NCBI RefSeq assembly: GCF_001634365.1 | Contig: NZ_CP014578.1 | Coordinates: 3,596,001-3,660,000, forward strand | Length of the DNA stretch: 64,000 nucleotides | DNA from: Paraburkholderia phytofirmans OLGA172 | Lineage (GTDB): Bacteria > Pseudomonadota > Gammaproteobacteria > Burkholderiales > Burkholderiaceae | Reading direction: 5' to 3' | Made by a program: the position numbers and the translations under genes | Shown here: one piece after another, positions 63,131 to 64,000 of the stretch | How positions within the stretch are numbered: the first letter of the stretch is position 1 | How the letters are laid out: the number at the start of each line of letters is the position of its first letter | The notes under the pieces: generated by a model | What the model saw: only the letters and a program-made list of their open reading frames with translations | Database searches by the model: none | Told to the model about the DNA's origin: nothing

Positions 63131-63204
63131 GCGGGCGTCGTATAATGGTAATACCCTAGCTTCCCAAGCTAGAGCCGTGGGTTCGATTCCCATCGCCCGC
63201 TCCA
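63131..63204 (+). tRNA. tRNA-Gly (CCC)
   Basis: A 74-nt tRNA including CCA. Acceptor gcgggcg pairs with cgcccgc, followed by discriminator T and encoded CCA. Anticodon stem ctagc/gctag with loop ttcccaa, giving anticodon CCC (glycine). T-arm ccgtgggttcgattcccatc style is normal. Located upstream of trmB with a possible small RNA region between. Confidence 0.96.
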
Positions 63205-63674
63205 GATTCTTTTCGGCCAGCCTGGCGATTGACCAGGCGGCTTCGCAAAGGGATCTGAATCTGCCGCATTTCCCGCCCGCTTCACACACTCACTCCCCAC
63301 CTGTCATTCGGGAAGTCGCACAAACGCGCGATGAGCCGGACCGCCCACGCATATAGCGAATCCCGTTACGAAACCGTAATCTTTCTGCCAGTCTCAGGCC
63401 TCCTTCAAGCCGGCCGCCGTCTGGACGCACCCTTTTCGGGTGTGCTACCTTACGCGCACTTGCAACGTCCGCTCCATCTTCCTGCTGAGCCATCAGCAGA
63501 ATCCAGCACGAGCCGCCTCCCATGAAGGCGGCTTTTTTGTAGTGGCAGCGGCCCGGCATGGCGATTCGAGCGAAGCGAGCCTGCGAACTGCGGCCCGTGC
63601 CGCGCAAGCGCAAAGGGCGCCTCGCAATACGCCATGCAAGCCGCCAAGCCCTCACCCTTGTAGCAGCATCGACA
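63205..63674. other. Region between tRNA-Gly and trmB with successive hairpins
   Basis: No protein gene is supported. Three consecutive hairpins are visible: caccc/gggtg around 63,429-63,442, ctgctga/tcagcag at 63,482-63,499, and agccgcct/aggcggct at 63,511-63,533 followed by TTTTTT. The set could be a small RNA or leader ending at the last hairpin, or the distal terminator of the tRNA transcript. Confidence 0.5.
63511..63539 (+). terminator. Rho-independent terminator
   Basis: Stem agccgcct (63,511-63,518) and aggcggct (63,526-63,533) with a T run directly after. It lies about 136 bp before trmB, on the plus strand. Confidence 0.85.
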
Positions 63675-64000
63675 ATGATCCACGATCCAAACGACGCCGG
63701 CCTGCCGGACGAACTCCCGCCTTCCGCCGAAGCTGAAGGCCAACCAGCCGATGCCGGCTCCGACGCCCCGCAAGAAGAAGCTTTGCATCGACGCCGCATC
63801 CGCAGCTTCGTCACGCGTGCGGGTCGCGTGTCGACCGGCCAGCGCCGCGCGATGGACGAACTCGGCCCGCGTTTCGTCGTACCCTTCACACCACAGCAAC
63901 CCGACTGGAATAGCGTGTTCGGCCGTGCAGCGCCGCGCGTGCTGGAAATCGGCTTCGGGATGGGCGCGACCACCGCGGAAATCGCCTCGCACCGTCCCGG
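63675..64000 (+). CDS. trmB: tRNA (guanine-N7-)-methyltransferase, 5' part
   Basis: 108 codons before the window ends. The first 40 residues are a Pro/Ala/Glu-rich extension ([40 protein letters not shown]), then [20 protein letters not shown] and the SAM-binding start [17 protein letters not shown] of TrmB. This extension before RRIRSFVxRxGR is usual in Burkholderia. The enzyme makes m7G46 in tRNA. Catalytic part lies outside. Confidence 0.92.
   Translation, partial: MIHDPNDAGLPDELPPSAEAEGQPADAGSDAPQEEALHRRRIRSFVTRAGRVSTGQRRAMDELGPRFVVPFTPQQPDWNSVFGRAAPRVLEIGFGMGATTAEIASHRP

Overview
The window reads as a Burkholderiales chromosome, most likely Paraburkholderia or Burkholderia. The right half carries the familiar betaproteobacterial order hemL, ribD, ribE, ribBA, ribH, nusB and an aminotransferase, followed by ubiD, a LysE-type exporter, a YggT protein, tRNA-Gly(CCC) and trmB. 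The left half carries an imuA-imuB-dnaE2 mutagenesis cassette. No genome comparison was possible, so the genus is an inference.

Two compartments are visible. From base 1 to about 35,365 the sequence is clearly less GC-rich and made of accessory genes. It ends with a 665-residue tyrosine recombinase (32,685-34,682) and a short tRNA-Ser-like 3' end (35,345-35,365) followed by that gene's probable terminator. I read this as the right end (attR) of a genomic island whose left end lies outside the window. From 35.4 kb on, the sequence is GC-rich core genome.

The island contains, in order: a truncated TolB-like beta-propeller gene and a frameshifted unknown gene; an SOS mutagenesis operon imuA-imuB-dnaE2-SRAP peptidase on the minus strand with a perfect CTGT-N8-ACAG LexA box, and three small plus-strand genes diverging from it; a complete opine-type catabolic set (RidA, three-subunit flavin/iron-sulfur oxidase, OccR-like LysR, four-gene polar amino acid ABC importer, Lrp regulator, ornithine cyclodeaminase), organised like the octopine (occ) region of Agrobacterium; a CHASE2/BON membrane pair; then a block with a defence-island flavour (Schlafen AlbA_2 protein, an Mrr nuclease fused to a beta-propeller, a zinc-ribbon PLD-family protein, a DUF2442 protein, an AbiEi-like DUF6088 protein, a possible HEPN-like protein, an HTH/HAD operon). 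A regulator with two HTH domains sits beside an array of TGTAGACA-type half-sites, next to the integrase.

In the core, the riboflavin operon is split: between ribE and ribBA lie two sulfur-scavenging modules, metQ / sfnB-sfnB-DszA-type monooxygenase and tauD / tauABC. The end of each module carries a degraded copy of the 3' end of ribE (45,920-45,981 and 50,474-50,521). Each of the three ribE ends, genuine and copies, is followed by a perfect inverted repeat. This suggests two successive insertions at the ribE 3' end. A porin remnant and a response-regulator remnant in the second module support its patchwork origin.
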